Shown here piece by piece: positions 6,371 to 6,397 of a stretch of 6,397 nt of DNA. Location of the stretch: the NCBI GenBank assembly GCA_947174035.1, contig CAMWHH010000041.1, positions 1 through 6,397 on the forward strand. The letters run 5' to 3'. This DNA is from an uncultured Mycoplasma sp. (lineage in GTDB: Bacteria; Bacillota_I; Bacilli_A; Mycoplasmatales; Mycoplasmoidaceae). Below the pieces are notes generated by a model that did no database searches, was not told where the DNA came from, and was given only the letters and a program-made list of their open reading frames with translations. Numbering within the stretch: the first letter of the stretch is position 1; every line of letters begins with the position of its first letter. Position numbers and translations under genes: made by a program.

Positions 6371-6397
6371 ATGAAAAATACAAATAATCTTGGAATT
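6371..6397 (+). CDS. Probable start of a downstream gene, cut by the window end
   Basis: An ATG at 6371 opens a frame of nine codons, MKNTNNLGI, that is still open at the window end. No clear ribosome site precedes it; TAGAAT at 6341-6346 is a weak -10 candidate. In many Firmicutes and mollicutes the gene after prpC encodes the PrkC Ser/Thr kinase, so that is the first guess from context. Nine residues cannot confirm a family, or even that the frame is coding. Confidence 0.35.

Noticed and set aside
1..6397. A CRISPR array, toxin-antitoxin pair, insertion sequence or other undescribed defence system
   Set aside because: I saw no regularly spaced repeats, no transposase or nuclease motifs and no terminal inverted repeats with target duplications. 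All coding space apart from the first gene and the nine-codon fragment at the end is assigned to housekeeping families.

Overview
The window reads as chromosomal DNA of a UGA-decoding mollicute, most likely the Entomoplasmatales/Spiroplasma-Mesoplasma-mycoides side of the class. It is very AT-rich, and seven of the eight complete genes read through in-frame UGA codons at plausible tryptophan positions (about ten UGA against about four UGG). The gene set is housekeeping. Family assignments come from motifs read by eye; no database search was made.

Layout. (1) 1-596: a poly(A)/TATAAT promoter and a 167-aa protein with a membrane segment at each end, of unknown function. (2) 597-1815: a ribosomal-protein L10-type mRNA leader with an intrinsic attenuator, followed by rplJ (L10) and rplL (L7/L12) and a terminator. 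(3) 1815-3160: a long inverted repeat, ackA (acetate kinase), and a terminator shared with the convergent def gene. (4) 3182-3742, minus strand: def (peptide deformylase). (5) 3743-3809: a short divergent promoter region whose -10 element is a perfect palindrome. (6) 3810-6275: gmk (guanylate kinase), rlmN (23S rRNA/tRNA A2503/A37 methyltransferase) and prpC (PP2C-type Ser/Thr phosphatase), packed as one operon with a 2-nt gap and a 14-nt overlap. (7) 6287-6397: a strong terminator and the probable start of another gene that runs off the end.

How the genes fit together. L10 and L7/L12 form the ribosomal stalk, and the leader is the expected autoregulatory site for L10. RlmN modifies 23S rRNA and Def removes formyl groups from nascent chains, so most of the window serves translation. 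AckA makes ATP from acetyl phosphate, a major energy step in fermenting mollicutes. Gmk supplies GDP. PrpC would counteract a PrkC-like kinase, which is often the next gene; here a terminator separates prpC from whatever follows.

I found no CRISPR array, tRNA, rRNA, insertion sequence or undescribed defence system. The points most worth a second look are regulatory: the poly(A) tract abutting the membrane-protein promoter (possible phase variation), the L10 leader, the palindromic divergent -10, and the inverted repeat before ackA.
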